This document shows positions 25,370-34,125 of a DNA stretch of 64,000 nt, in pieces (within the stretch, counting starts at the first letter, position 1; each line of letters opens with the position of its first letter). The notes below the pieces were generated by a model. That model did no database searches. It saw only the letters and a list, made by a program, of their open reading frames with translations, and was not told where the DNA came from. A program made the position numbers and the translations under genes. The stretch lies in contig NZ_FNIC01000003.1 of NCBI RefSeq assembly GCF_900103935.1, positions 124,001 to 188,000 on the forward strand, written 5' to 3'. The DNA is from Nocardioides szechwanensis (GTDB taxonomy: Bacteria > Actinomycetota > Actinomycetes > Propionibacteriales > Nocardioidaceae).

Positions 25370-26299
25370 TCAGTCCGTCACGCTGAAGCTGTCAAGGCGC
25401 TCAAGGATGACGCCCTCGCGCAGCGCCCACGGGCAGATCTCCAGCTCGCTGAGGTCGAAGATGTCCATGCACGCCTCGGCGACGAGTGCCCCCGGCACGA
25501 TCTGGTGGGTGCGGTTGGCCGAGACGCCGGGCAGCTCGGCGAGCTCCTCCGGCGACATCGCCACCAGCTTGGGGATCCACTCACGCAACGCGCCGAGCGG
25601 CAGGGTGCGAGGCACCAGCTGTCCGTCGGCGGACGGCGCGGCCCCGCAGATCCGACCCAGGGAGCGGAACGTCTTGGACGTGGCCGCCGCCCGGTGCGGG
25701 GTGCCGGCGCGCAGCAGGTGCCCGGCGTCGCGGGCGATCTCGGCCCGGATCTCCTTGCGCAGCCTGCGGATGGCCGCCTCGTCGGGGCGGTCGGCGAAGA
25801 AGCGGGCGAGCCGCGCCGCGCCGAGCGGCAGCGACCATGCGACGTCGGGCCGCTCGTCGGTGCCGCCGGCGATCTCCAGCGAGCCGCCACCGATGTCGAA
25901 GACCGCGAGCCGTCCGGACGACCAGCCGAACCACCGGCGCACGGCGAGGAAGGTCAGTCGCGCCTCGTCCTCGCCGGACAGCACGGCGATGTGCTCCCCG
26001 GTCCGGGCCAGCACGTGGTCGAGCACCTCCTCGGAGTTGACGGCATCGCGCACGGCGGACGTCGCGAAGCTGAGCATCTCCTCGCAGCCCTTGTCCTCGG
26101 CCACCAGGAGCGCCTCGGCCGTGAACTCGGTCAGCAAGTCGATCCCGGTCTGGGTCACCGCGCCGGACTCGTCGAGGTGCTCCGCCAGCCGCAGCGGCTG
26201 CTTGTAGGAGTACGCCGGCAGCGGCGCGGCGCCACCATGCGCGTCGACCACCAGAAGGTGGCCGGTGTTGGAACCGATGTCCAGGACGCCCAGGCGCAT
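25370..26299 (-). CDS. Ppx/GppA family phosphatase (exopolyphosphatase-type)
   Basis: The product has 309 residues, the length of the short actinobacterial Ppx proteins that lack the C-terminal HD domain. Phosphate-1 motif is [17 protein letters not shown], the catalytic Glu region is [15 protein letters not shown], and the phosphate-2 motif is [14 protein letters not shown], followed by SLPLGAARL. It hydrolyses polyphosphate or pppGpp-like substrates. The start is at ATG 26299; the open frame to 27136 is antisense to the next gene. It is divergent from the Cys-rich protein gene with a 39-base gap. Confidence 0.92.
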   Translation of the reverse strand: MRLGVLDIGSNTGHLLVVDAHGGAAPLPAYSYKQPLRLAEHLDESGAVTQTGIDLLTEFTAEALLVAEDKGCEEMLSFATSAVRDAVNSEEVLDHVLARTGEHIAVLSGEDEARLTFLAVRRWFGWSSGRLAVFDIGGGSLEIAGGTDERPDVAWSLPLGAARLARFFADRPDEAAIRRLRKEIRAEIARDAGHLLRAGTPHRAAATSKTFRSLGRICGAAPSADGQLVPRTLPLGALREWIPKLVAMSPEELAELPGVSANRTHQIVPGALVAEACMDIFDLSELEICPWALREGVILERLDSFSVTD

Positions 26300-26338
26300 G
26301 CGACAAACGTACCGCCGCCACCCGCGTAGTCTTCCGGC

Positions 26339-27115
26339 ATGCCCGAAGTAGACCTGGTCTTTCCGCGCGCCTTCGTGGAGTTCGAGAACCCCGCGGACGC
26401 TAGCGAGGTGATGCGCTGCGACCTGACCTGGCTGACGTCGAGCTTCATGTGCATCTTCGGCCAGGGCTGTCAGGGCATCTACGCCGACGCCCCCGACACC
26501 GGCTGCTGCACCCTGGGTGCGCACTTCGCCGACAAGGAGGACGAGCAGCGCGTCGCGTCGTACGTCGCGCAGCTCGACGAGACCCAGTGGCAGTTCCACC
26601 CCGGACGCGAGGTGAAGAAGAAGCACTGGATCGAGACCGACGAGGAGGGCGAGCGCAAGACCCTCATGATCGAGGTCGACGGTCAGCGCGCGTGCGTCTT
26701 CCACAACCGCAAGGACTTCGCGCCGCCCAACGGGCAGGGTGGCGCGGGCTGCGCCCTGCACGGGCTGGCGCTGCAGCAGGGGCGCAACCCGCTCGAGACC
26801 AAGCCCGACGTGTGCTGGCAGCTGCCCATCCGGCGCCGCTTCCGCAACGTCGAGCGGCAGGACGGGACGACGTACACCGAGGTGACGATCACGGAGTACG
26901 ACCGGCGGGGCTGGGGCGAGGGCGGCCACGACCTCGACTGGTACTGCTCCGGCAACACCGAGGCCCACGTGGCCGTCGAGGCCGTCTACATCACCCATGC
27001 GGCCGAGCTCACCGAGCTCATGGGCCCCGCGGCGTACGCCGAGCTGGTGCGCCACTGCGACGCGCACGTGCGCTCCCGCTCGGCCCTCGCGCTGCACCCC
27101 GCCGACCCGCACTGA
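26339..27115 (+). CDS. Cys-rich protein, DUF3109/YkgJ-like, putative metal binding
   Basis: The product has 258 residues with clustered cysteines: [20 protein letters not shown] followed by a further C, then [27 protein letters not shown] and DWYCSGN. The order C...FHNR...GCALH...G...KP..C...P resembles the DUF3109/YkgJ zinc- or iron-binding proteins as I remember them. There is no membrane segment or signal peptide. It may bind Zn or an Fe-S cluster; the function is unknown. It stands alone between the divergent ppx and the VOC gene. Confidence 0.75.
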   Translation: MPEVDLVFPRAFVEFENPADASEVMRCDLTWLTSSFMCIFGQGCQGIYADAPDTGCCTLGAHFADKEDEQRVASYVAQLDETQWQFHPGREVKKKHWIETDEEGERKTLMIEVDGQRACVFHNRKDFAPPNGQGGAGCALHGLALQQGRNPLETKPDVCWQLPIRRRFRNVERQDGTTYTEVTITEYDRRGWGEGGHDLDWYCSGNTEAHVAVEAVYITHAAELTELMGPAAYAELVRHCDAHVRSRSALALHPADPH

Positions 27116-27180
27116 CCCCAGGCTTCTCGACGTCAAGACAACCCGACCCCCCGGTCTGGGGCGGTTCCGGGTGACGCAGA

Positions 27181-27828
27181 ATGTTCGGTATGCGCCTGGA
27201 CCATCTCTCGTACGCAGCAGGGCCGGACGGACTCGTGGGCACCGCCGAGCGCCTCGGACGGGTGCTTGGCCGGGACTTCACCGACGGCGGCGTCCACCCC
27301 CGCTTCGGCACCCGCAACATGATTCTGCCGCTCGCCGACAACACCTACCTCGAAGTGGTCGAGGCCCTCGACCACCCGGCCTCCGACAAGGCCCCCTTCG
27401 GCCAGGCCGTCAAGGCCCGCTCCGCGCTCGGCGGCGGCTGGCTCGGCTGGGTCGTGGCCGTCAAGGACATCAGCAACGTCGAGGAGCGCCTCGGCCGCGC
27501 CGCCGCGATCGGCAGCCGGCACCGTCCCGACGGCACCGAGCTCCGCTGGCGCCAGATCGGCGTCAACGGGCTGATCTCCGACCCGCAGCTGCCGTTCTTC
27601 ATCGAGTGGGAGAGCCCTGCTGAGCTGCACCCCTCTGCCGGCGCCGACGGCACGTTCTCCCTTGCCTGCCTGGAGATCGCGGGCGACCCGCAGCGTGTGA
27701 GCGAGTGGCTCGGTGAGACCGTCGAAGCGCCGCTGGAGGACATCAAGGTCGAGTGGGTCGCACCCCACGGCACGCCCGGAGTGATCGCCGTCCAGGTGCA
27801 GACCCCCACCGGCCTGGTCCGTCTCTGA
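27181..27828 (+). CDS. VOC family (glyoxalase-like) protein
   Basis: The product has 215 residues. It begins [13 protein letters not shown], then [21 protein letters not shown], a glyoxalase-like domain of the single-large-domain type (Glyoxalase_3). The His and Glu of these segments could form a metal site. The second half shows the beta-strand pattern of a paired module ending [15 protein letters not shown]. The substrate cannot be inferred. GGGTGA lies 6 bases before ATG 27181; ATG 27190 is an alternative. It is followed after 19 bases by a methyltransferase on the same strand. Confidence 0.8.
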   Translation: MFGMRLDHLSYAAGPDGLVGTAERLGRVLGRDFTDGGVHPRFGTRNMILPLADNTYLEVVEALDHPASDKAPFGQAVKARSALGGGWLGWVVAVKDISNVEERLGRAAAIGSRHRPDGTELRWRQIGVNGLISDPQLPFFIEWESPAELHPSAGADGTFSLACLEIAGDPQRVSEWLGETVEAPLEDIKVEWVAPHGTPGVIAVQVQTPTGLVRL

Positions 27829-27847
27829 CCTGTCGCCGGACCGACCG

Positions 27848-28543
27848 GTGAGACCTCAGGGCACCGTCGCGAGCCCCAACATCTGGGAGCACCCGGCGAC
27901 GTACGAGATCGAGAACCGCGCGGTCGACCCCCACGGGCACCTCGACGCCGCCCTCCGCTCGCTGGCCGACTGGGACGGCACCACCGTCCTCGACCTCGGC
28001 TGCGGCACCGGCTTCCACCTCCCCGGCTTCGCGGCGACGGCCGGCCAGGTCATCGGCGTCGAGCCGCACCCCGACCTGCTGGCGCTGGCCCGTCGCCGTA
28101 CCCGCGCACTGAGCAACGTCATCCTGCTCCAGGGCACCGCACAGGAGGTCCCGCTGCCGGCCGCATCGGTCGATGTCGTGCACGCCCGCTGGGCCTACTT
28201 CTTCGGGCCGGGCTGCGAGCCCGGCCTCGCCGAGCTGGACCGCGTCGTACGGCGTGGCGGCACCGCGCTCGTCATCGACAACGACGGCTCCCGCTCGACG
28301 TTCGGCGCGTGGTTCCGGCGCGGCTACCCGCACCTGCCGAGCCCCCAGGAGATCGAGCGCTTCTGGGCCACCCGTGGGTGGACCCGCACCCCGGTCGACA
28401 TGGGCTGGTCGTTCGGGTCGCGTGCCGACCTGGAGGCCGTGGTGCGGATCGAGTTCAAGCCGGCGGTGGCCGAGGAGATCCTGCGTCACCACGAGGGGAC
28501 CGACGTCGACTACGCGGTCAACGTCTGGTCGAAGGTCTACTAG
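27848..28543 (+). CDS. Class I SAM-dependent methyltransferase
   Basis: The product has 231 residues. Motif I is VLDLGCGTGFHLPGFAA, the acidic end of strand 2 is GVEPHPDLL, and the post-I segment PAASVDVVHARWAYFFGPGCE precedes GGTALVIDNDGSR. It is the UbiE/Methyltransf_11 type. The acceptor is unknown. It starts at GTG 27848 and is probably co-transcribed with the VOC gene. Its TAG stop is interleaved with the stop of the converging lacI gene in a CTAG tetranucleotide. Confidence 0.87.
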   Translation: MRPQGTVASPNIWEHPATYEIENRAVDPHGHLDAALRSLADWDGTTVLDLGCGTGFHLPGFAATAGQVIGVEPHPDLLALARRRTRALSNVILLQGTAQEVPLPAASVDVVHARWAYFFGPGCEPGLAELDRVVRRGGTALVIDNDGSRSTFGAWFRRGYPHLPSPQEIERFWATRGWTRTPVDMGWSFGSRADLEAVVRIEFKPAVAEEILRHHEGTDVDYAVNVWSKVY

Positions 28544-29571
28544 CTGGACCCGCGCACGGCCAGGGTCGGCGTGAGCAGGATGCCGGGACCGACCCTGGGC
28601 GGGTGCGCGAGCAGGCCCTCAAGCGCGTTGACGATCTGGCTCGCGACGTCCTCGAGCGGCTGGCGCACCGAGGTCAGCCCGGGGCGCACGACCTGCGCCA
28701 CCTGGGAGTCGTCGAAGCCGATCACCGCGACGTCCTGGCCGGCACGCAGGCCCCTGTCGGCGAGGGTGTGGAGCACCCCCATGGCGAGGGTGTCGGACGC
28801 GCACACGAACGCCGAGGGGTGCGCCTCGTCGAGGAGCACGGCACTCGCCTCACGCCCGCTGTGGATGGTGTCCTCGACCCGCGAGGCCAGACCGGAGGTC
28901 GACAGCCCGCGCGCCTTGAGAGCTCGGCTCCAGCCGGCCCGGCGGTCCTCGCCGATCCACGAGTCCTTGCGCCAGCCGATCCACGCGATCCGCTCGTGGC
29001 CCTTGTCGAGGAGGTGACGAGCCGCCAGCTCGGTGCCGGCCGCGCCGTCGACGTCGACCCACGGGTGCGTGGCCTCCGCGTCGTCCCAGGGACGGCCGAA
29101 CGCGACGAACGGGGCCCGCCGCTCGCGCAGCCACGCGGCCTGGGGGTTGCCGAGGTAGGTGTCGGTCACCACGAACGCGTCGACGGCCGTGGACCGCAAC
29201 AGGTCGTCGTACCCGGCCAACGGGTCGGTGCCCGAGCCCGCGAACAGCAGCACGTGGTAGCCCGCCTCGCCGGAGGTCTCCACCAGGGAGTGCACGAAGC
29301 GGTCCATCGCGGCGTTGGCGGTGAACTCCTGGCCGGGGTTCATCCGCAGCCCGATCAGGTGGGAGGCGCGGGTGCGCAGGTTGCGCGCGGCCCGGTTGGG
29401 TGAGTAGCCGAGCTGCTCGATCGCCTCCTGCACCCGGACAAGGGTGTCGGCGCGCAGCAGGTCGGGGTTGTTGACGGCGTTGGAGACGGTCTGCCGGGAG
29501 ACTCCGGCGAGCTCCGCGACGTCGGCGAGGGTCGGCGGCTGAGTGGGTACCCGTCCCGGGATCCGGCTCAT
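28540..29571 (-). CDS. LacI family transcriptional regulator
   Basis: The product has 343 residues. The N-terminal helix-turn-helix is TLADVAELAGVSRQTVSNAV with hinge GYSPNRAARNLRTRAS. The periplasmic-binding-protein-like domain follows: LIGLRMNPG, VDAFVVTDTYLGNPQ, AFVCASDTLAMGVLH, VAVIGFDDSQVAQVVRPGLT. It should bind a sugar-like effector. MSRIPGRVPTQ at 29571 is the likely start; the frame extends to 29634. No sugar catabolic or transport genes adjoin it, so its regulon is probably elsewhere. Confidence 0.93.
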   Translation of the reverse strand: MSRIPGRVPTQPPTLADVAELAGVSRQTVSNAVNNPDLLRADTLVRVQEAIEQLGYSPNRAARNLRTRASHLIGLRMNPGQEFTANAAMDRFVHSLVETSGEAGYHVLLFAGSGTDPLAGYDDLLRSTAVDAFVVTDTYLGNPQAAWLRERRAPFVAFGRPWDDAEATHPWVDVDGAAGTELAARHLLDKGHERIAWIGWRKDSWIGEDRRAGWSRALKARGLSTSGLASRVEDTIHSGREASAVLLDEAHPSAFVCASDTLAMGVLHTLADRGLRAGQDVAVIGFDDSQVAQVVRPGLTSVRQPLEDVASQIVNALEGLLAHPPRVGPGILLTPTLAVRGSS

Positions 29572-29699
29572 CTCGCCTCCTGCGCTTGATCGTTCCAAGG
29601 GAGCATAACGGCGTACGACGCGCCGCTCCCTCATCCGTAGGTGGGGATGTCGCGTGAGTTGTCGGGGGGTTGTCGGTGGGAGCGCCTAACGTTCGGGCC

Positions 29700-31121
29700 A
29701 TGGCCAAACCTCCTCGCCCTGCTTACCGCTGCACCGAGTGCGGCTGGGAGACCGGCAAGTGGGTCGGCCGCTGCGGCGAGTGCCAGGCGTGGGGGTCGGT
29801 CGCCGAGACCGCAGCGCCGTCCTCCCGCACCGGAGCCACCCCCGTCACCCGGGCCGCCGTACCCATCGGCGAGGTGTCGGTCGAGGAGTCGGCGTTCCGC
29901 AGCAGCGGGGTCCCCGAGCTCGACCGCGTGCTCGGCGGCGGCCTGGTCCCCGGTGCCGCGATCCTGCTGGCCGGCGAGCCGGGCGTCGGCAAGAGCACGC
30001 TGCTGCTGGAGGTCGCGGCGCAGACCGCGCGCTACCACCGGCGCACTCTCTACGTCACCGGCGAAGAGTCCGCCTCCCAGGTCCGCCTGCGCGCCGACCG
30101 CACCGGCGGCGTCCACGACGACCTCTACCTCGCCGCCGAGACCGACCTCGGTGCCGTGCTCACCCACATCGAGGACGTCCGGCCCCTGCTCCTGGTCGTC
30201 GACTCGGTGCAGACCATCGGCGCCCCCGGCGTCGAGGGGGTCCCCGGCGGCGTCACCCAGGTCAAGGAGGTCGCGGCCGCGCTGATCCGGGTCGCCAAGA
30301 CCCGCAACATCACCGTGGTCCTGGTCGGTCACGTCACCAAGGACGGCTCGATCGCCGGCCCCCGCGTCCTCGAGCACCTCGTCGACGTGGTGCTCCACTT
30401 CGAGGGCGACCGCAACTCCCGCTTCCGGATGCTCCGCTCGGTGAAGAACCGCTTCGGGCCGGTCGACGAGGTCGGCTGCTTCGACCTGGGCTCCGAGGGC
30501 ATCACCGCGGTCACCGACCCCACCGGCCTGTTCATCGAGAACCACCACGGCCAGGTCTCCGGCACCTGCGTCGCCGTGACCATGGAGGGCAGGCGCCCGC
30601 TGCTCGCCGAGGTGCAGGCCCTGGTGACCCCGTCGGCGCTCGAGCGGCCCCGGCGTACGACGTCCGGGCTCGACGGCTCGCGGATCGCGATGGTCCTCGC
30701 CGTGCTCCAGCAGCACTGCGGCATCCGCCTCCACGCCCACGACGTCTTCGCCTCCACGGTCGGTGGCGCGCGTCTCAACGAGCCCGCCAGCGACCTGGCG
30801 GTGGCGGTCGCCCTGGCCTCCGCCACCTTCGACATCGCGCCGCCGGCGGGAGTGGTCGCCATGGGCGAGATCGGGCTGGCCGGTGAGCTCCGGCGCGTGC
30901 GCGACCTGCCCCAGCGCCTCGCCGAGGCGGCCCGGCTCGGCTTCCGGATGGCGGTGGTGCCGACCGCCCCCGGCCAGCCCGGCGGCGTACGCCCCTCCTC
31001 CACCGACCGCACCATCGACGGGATGCGGGTGGTCGAGGTGCCCGACGTCGCCTCGGCGCTGCGCTGCCTCGGGGTCGCGCGTGCGACAAAGCGGGGGCTG
31101 CGCAGCGCCGACGAAGGTTAA
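29700..31121 (+). CDS. radA: DNA repair protein RadA
   Basis: The product has 473 residues. The N-terminal C4 zinc finger is CTECGWETGKWVGRCGEC. Walker A is LAGEPGVGKSTLLLEV, Walker B-like LLLVVDSVQTIG, the RadA-specific KNRFG motif is in RSVKNRFGPV, and a C-terminal Lon-like domain has GVVAMGEIGLAGELR. It acts in branch migration during recombination. The start ATG at 29700 (MAKPPRPAYRC) is preferred over the upstream frame extension. disA follows after 47 bases; RadA-DisA pairing is known to tune c-di-AMP synthesis. Confidence 0.96.
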   Translation: MAKPPRPAYRCTECGWETGKWVGRCGECQAWGSVAETAAPSSRTGATPVTRAAVPIGEVSVEESAFRSSGVPELDRVLGGGLVPGAAILLAGEPGVGKSTLLLEVAAQTARYHRRTLYVTGEESASQVRLRADRTGGVHDDLYLAAETDLGAVLTHIEDVRPLLLVVDSVQTIGAPGVEGVPGGVTQVKEVAAALIRVAKTRNITVVLVGHVTKDGSIAGPRVLEHLVDVVLHFEGDRNSRFRMLRSVKNRFGPVDEVGCFDLGSEGITAVTDPTGLFIENHHGQVSGTCVAVTMEGRRPLLAEVQALVTPSALERPRRTTSGLDGSRIAMVLAVLQQHCGIRLHAHDVFASTVGGARLNEPASDLAVAVALASATFDIAPPAGVVAMGEIGLAGELRRVRDLPQRLAEAARLGFRMAVVPTAPGQPGGVRPSSTDRTIDGMRVVEVPDVASALRCLGVARATKRGLRSADEG

Positions 31122-31168
31122 GATCGGACCGCCCGACACCCAGGGCGACCGAATCCCCAGGGAGCACC

Positions 31169-32251
31169 GTGGCAGTCGACCGTTCGGACGAGGTTCTGCG
31201 CCTGCGCGAGACCCTCGCCTCCATCGCACCTGGCACCGCCATGCGCGACGGCCTGGAGCGCATCCTCCGGGGTCGCACCGGTGCGCTGATCGTGATGGGC
31301 CACGACAAGCTGGTCGACTCGATCGCCACCGGCGGCTTCACCCTCGACGTCCCCTTCACGGCCACCGGCCTGCGCGAGCTGGCCAAGATGGACGGCGCGA
31401 TCATCGTCGACGGCGACCTGACCCGCATCCTGCGCGCGGCCGTGCACCTCATGCCCGACCACACGATCCCGTCGGAGGAGACCGGCACCCGCCACCGCAC
31501 CGCCGACCGCGTCGCGCGCCAGACCGGCTTCCCGGTGATCTCGGTGTCGCAGTCGATGCAGATCATCGCGGCCTACGTCGGCGAGACCCGCCACGTGCTC
31601 GAGGGCTCCGGCCAGATCCTGTCGCGTGCCAACCAGGCGCTGGCGACGCTGGAGCGCTACAAGCTGCGCCTCGACGAGGTCTCGAGCACCCTGTCGGCGC
31701 TCGAGATCGAGGACCTCGTCACCGTGCGCGACGTCGCCGTGGTCGCCCAGCGGCTCGAGATGGTGACCCGGATCGCGCGCGAGATCGAGGACTACGTGCT
31801 CGAGCTCGGCTCCGACGGCCGGCTGCTCTCACTCCAGCTCGAGGAGCTGGTCACCGGCGTCGACACCGAGCGCGAGCTGGTGATCCGCGACTACGTCCCC
31901 GCCGGCCGTCGCAGCAAGAGCCCCGAGGAGCTGCTCAACCGGCTCGAGGCGCTGTCGGCCACCGAGCTGGTCGACCCCGCCGCCGCGGCCAAGGTGCTCG
32001 GCCTGGGCAGCAGCGAGCACCTCGACGGGGCCGTCGCCCCGCGCGGCTACCGGCTGCTCGCCAAGGTGCCCCGGCTGCCGTCGTCGGTGGTCGACCGCCT
32101 GGTCGAGCACTTCGGCACCCTGCAGAAGCTGCTCTCCGCCGGCATCGACGACCTCCAGGCCGTCGAGGGGGTCGGCGAGCTGCGCGCCCGCAGCGTCCGC
32201 GAGGGCCTCTCCCGCCTGGCCGAGTCGACGATCCTCGAGCGCTACGTGTGA
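31169..32251 (+). CDS. disA: DNA integrity scanning protein DisA (diadenylate cyclase)
   Basis: The product has 360 residues. The DAC domain has the DGA motif in KMDGAIIVDGD and the RHR motif in EETGTRHRTADR. The central helical spine and the C-terminal HhH DNA-binding domain (LLSAGIDDLQAVEGVGELRA) follow. It forms an octamer that makes c-di-AMP from two ATP and stalls at branched DNA. The GTG start at 31169 has AGGGAG 5 bases upstream. It is in the same transcription unit as radA. Confidence 0.97.
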   Translation: MAVDRSDEVLRLRETLASIAPGTAMRDGLERILRGRTGALIVMGHDKLVDSIATGGFTLDVPFTATGLRELAKMDGAIIVDGDLTRILRAAVHLMPDHTIPSEETGTRHRTADRVARQTGFPVISVSQSMQIIAAYVGETRHVLEGSGQILSRANQALATLERYKLRLDEVSSTLSALEIEDLVTVRDVAVVAQRLEMVTRIAREIEDYVLELGSDGRLLSLQLEELVTGVDTERELVIRDYVPAGRRSKSPEELLNRLEALSATELVDPAAAAKVLGLGSSEHLDGAVAPRGYRLLAKVPRLPSSVVDRLVEHFGTLQKLLSAGIDDLQAVEGVGELRARSVREGLSRLAESTILERYV

Positions 32252-32279
32252 GCGGAGACGCGCCAGCGGACCCGCTGAT

Positions 32280-32336
32280 GGTGGTCGAGCGAGCCGCGCG
32301 GGTGAGGAACGAACCCGCGACCGGCGTGTCGAGACC
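32280..32336. repeat. Dispersed intergenic repeat (element G)
   Basis: This 57-base block runs from GGTGGTCGAGCGAGCC to GTGTCGAGACC, in the gap between the converging disA and hypothetical genes. It has a central dyad CGCGGGT-N9-ACCCGCG. Its reverse complement aligns with element H at 21321-21373. Blocks of this type, with GGTCTCGAC at one end and CTCGACCACC at the other, are familiar from intergenic DNA of high-G+C actinobacteria. Confidence 0.7.
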
Positions 32337-32339
32337 CGG

Positions 32340-33197
32340 TCAGCCGTTCGGCTCGACCGCTCCGGAGGGCGCGTCGGCGGGACCCGTCGCGTCGTCGTCG
32401 GGCTGGTTGGGCTTGCCACCGCCCGGCTGACTGCCGCCACTGCCAGCCCCGGCACCGTTGCCCGTTCCGTTGCCCGTTCCCGTGCCGCCCTCGCCGCCGG
32501 GCGGGGTGGTCTCGACGACCACCTCGGGCTCCGGCTTCGTAAGCTCGAACTGGACGTCGACCGGTTCACCGCCGAGGGCGGACGCGGCGACGTGGTAATA
32601 GCCGGGCATCGCCCAGCCGGTCAGCCGCGAGCACTCCTCGTCGGAGCGCCGGGCGTCGGCCCAGACCACGGTGATGCTGGCGCTGACCGCCCGCCGGACG
32701 ATGACGTTCTGGACCGGGATGGCCGCCGGGCACTGCTGGCTCGACCAGATGTCGTCGGCGCCGGAGGTGATCGCCACGGTGAGATGCTCGGACGACACCC
32801 GCCAGGTGCACGCCTCGTCGACGATCGTGCGCAGGTCGAGCTGGAAGGTGACGTCGCGACCGGCCACCGCGTCGACGACGCTCGGCGTGACGGAGATGTC
32901 GTCGTCGGCGCACGGGCCGTCAGGTACGGCGAGCTCGGGCGCCCGGCTGCTCGGCGGGGAGATCGGCTGGTTGGGACGCGACTTCTTCTTCTTGGTCGAG
33001 GGTGACGCGCTCGGGGCGGACGAGGTCGGCTGCCCGGCCACCTGCGCGGCGCCGGGGTCCTCGGACGACCCGTCGCTCCCGCCGCCCAGCACCCGTCCGA
33101 GGGCGAGCACCAGCGCGAGGGCGCCACCGACGAGCACGAGCCGGCGTCGCCAGTAGACCTTGGCCGGGAGCGGCCCACGGGTCAGCGACGATGCCAT
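32340..33197 (-). CDS. Membrane-anchored protein with Pro/Gly-rich tail, function unknown
   Basis: The product has 285 residues. A basic start (AKVYWRRR) precedes one hydrophobic segment at about 19-38 (LVLVGGALALVLALGRVLGG), so the bulk is outside the membrane. A Ser/Pro/Lys linker with KKKKSRP follows, then a beta-rich domain (110-220) with four Cys (GPCADDD, EACTWRV, SQQCPA, EECSRL), probably two disulfides. The tail repeats Gly-Asn/Thr (GTGNGTGNGAGAGSGG). No family is recognised; such a protein is often found beside disA/mutY in Nocardioides-like genomes, from memory. Confidence 0.78.
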   Translation of the reverse strand: MASSLTRGPLPAKVYWRRRLVLVGGALALVLALGRVLGGGSDGSSEDPGAAQVAGQPTSSAPSASPSTKKKKSRPNQPISPPSSRAPELAVPDGPCADDDISVTPSVVDAVAGRDVTFQLDLRTIVDEACTWRVSSEHLTVAITSGADDIWSSQQCPAAIPVQNVIVRRAVSASITVVWADARRSDEECSRLTGWAMPGYYHVAASALGGEPVDVQFELTKPEPEVVVETTPPGGEGGTGTGNGTGNGAGAGSGGSQPGGGKPNQPDDDATGPADAPSGAVEPNG

Positions 33198-33261
33198 GCC
33201 CGAACGCTAGTCAGCCGACCGCCCGCAATCGCGTTGCCACACCGTGAGGACAATGGGAGCG

Positions 33262-34125
33262 ATGGACCTCCATGCGCCGATCCTGCGGTGGTACGACGAG
33301 ACCGCCCGCGAGCTGCCGTGGCGCGGGCCTTCTGCGTCCGCGTGGTCGGTGATGGTCTCGGAGTTCATGCTGCAGCAGACGCCGGTCGCCCGCGTCCTCC
33401 CCGTGCACGAGCACTGGCTCGATCGCTGGCCGACGCCGGCCGACCTCGCAGCCGAGGCCACGGGTGAGGCGGTGCGGGCCTGGGGCCGGCTGGGCTACCC
33501 CCGCCGGGCCCTGCGGCTGCACGCCGCCGCGACCGCGATCGTCGAACACCACGGCGGCGAGGTCCCCGATTCCTACACCGACCTGATCGCGCTGCCCGGG
33601 ATCGGCGACTACACCGCGGCGGCCATCGCGACCTTCGCCCACGGCCGACGCCACGTCGTGCTCGACACCAACGTGCGCCGGGTCCTCGCCCGGACCGTGG
33701 GCGGCGCCGAGCTGCCCGGGCCGTCGGTCACCAAGGCCGAGCGCGAGACCGCCACCGAGCTGCTGCCCGAGGATCCGCCGACCGCTGCGACGTGGTCGGT
33801 CGCGGTCATGGAGCTCGGGGCGCTCGTCTGCACGGCCACCGGCCCGAGCTGCGGCGCGTGCCCCGTCGCCGACCTGTGCGCGTGGCGCGCGGCCGGCTAC
33901 CCGGCGTACGACGGTCCGCCGCGGCGCGCGCAGGCCTGGGCCGGCACCGACCGGCAGTGCCGCGGCCGGCTGCTGGCCGTGCTGCGCGACACCGAGGGCG
34001 CGGTCCACCAGAGCCGACTCGACGCCGTGTGGCCCGACGACACCCAGCGGCTGCGCTGCCTCGAAGGGTTGGTCGAGGACCGGCTGGTGGTCAGGACCGG
34101 CGCCGGACGCTACGCCCTGCCCTAG
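33262..34125 (+). CDS. mutY: A/G-specific adenine glycosylase (short form)
   Basis: The product has 287 residues. The HhH-GPD fold includes SEFMLQQTPVARVLPVHE (catalytic Glu), LPGIGDYTAAAIATFAHG and VVLDTNVRRVLAR (catalytic Asp). The Fe-S cluster Cys are in CTATGPSCGACPVADLC. It excises adenine opposite 8-oxoguanine. The C-terminal NUDIX-like 8-oxoG recognition domain of E. coli MutY is absent or reduced to a 70-residue winged-helix-like tail. ATG 33262 (MDLHAPILRWYD) is the best N-terminus; GTG 33244 is possible. The 3' end overlaps the converging glycosyltransferase gene by 35 bases. Confidence 0.93.
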   Translation: MDLHAPILRWYDETARELPWRGPSASAWSVMVSEFMLQQTPVARVLPVHEHWLDRWPTPADLAAEATGEAVRAWGRLGYPRRALRLHAAATAIVEHHGGEVPDSYTDLIALPGIGDYTAAAIATFAHGRRHVVLDTNVRRVLARTVGGAELPGPSVTKAERETATELLPEDPPTAATWSVAVMELGALVCTATGPSCGACPVADLCAWRAAGYPAYDGPPRRAQAWAGTDRQCRGRLLAVLRDTEGAVHQSRLDAVWPDDTQRLRCLEGLVEDRLVVRTGAGRYALP

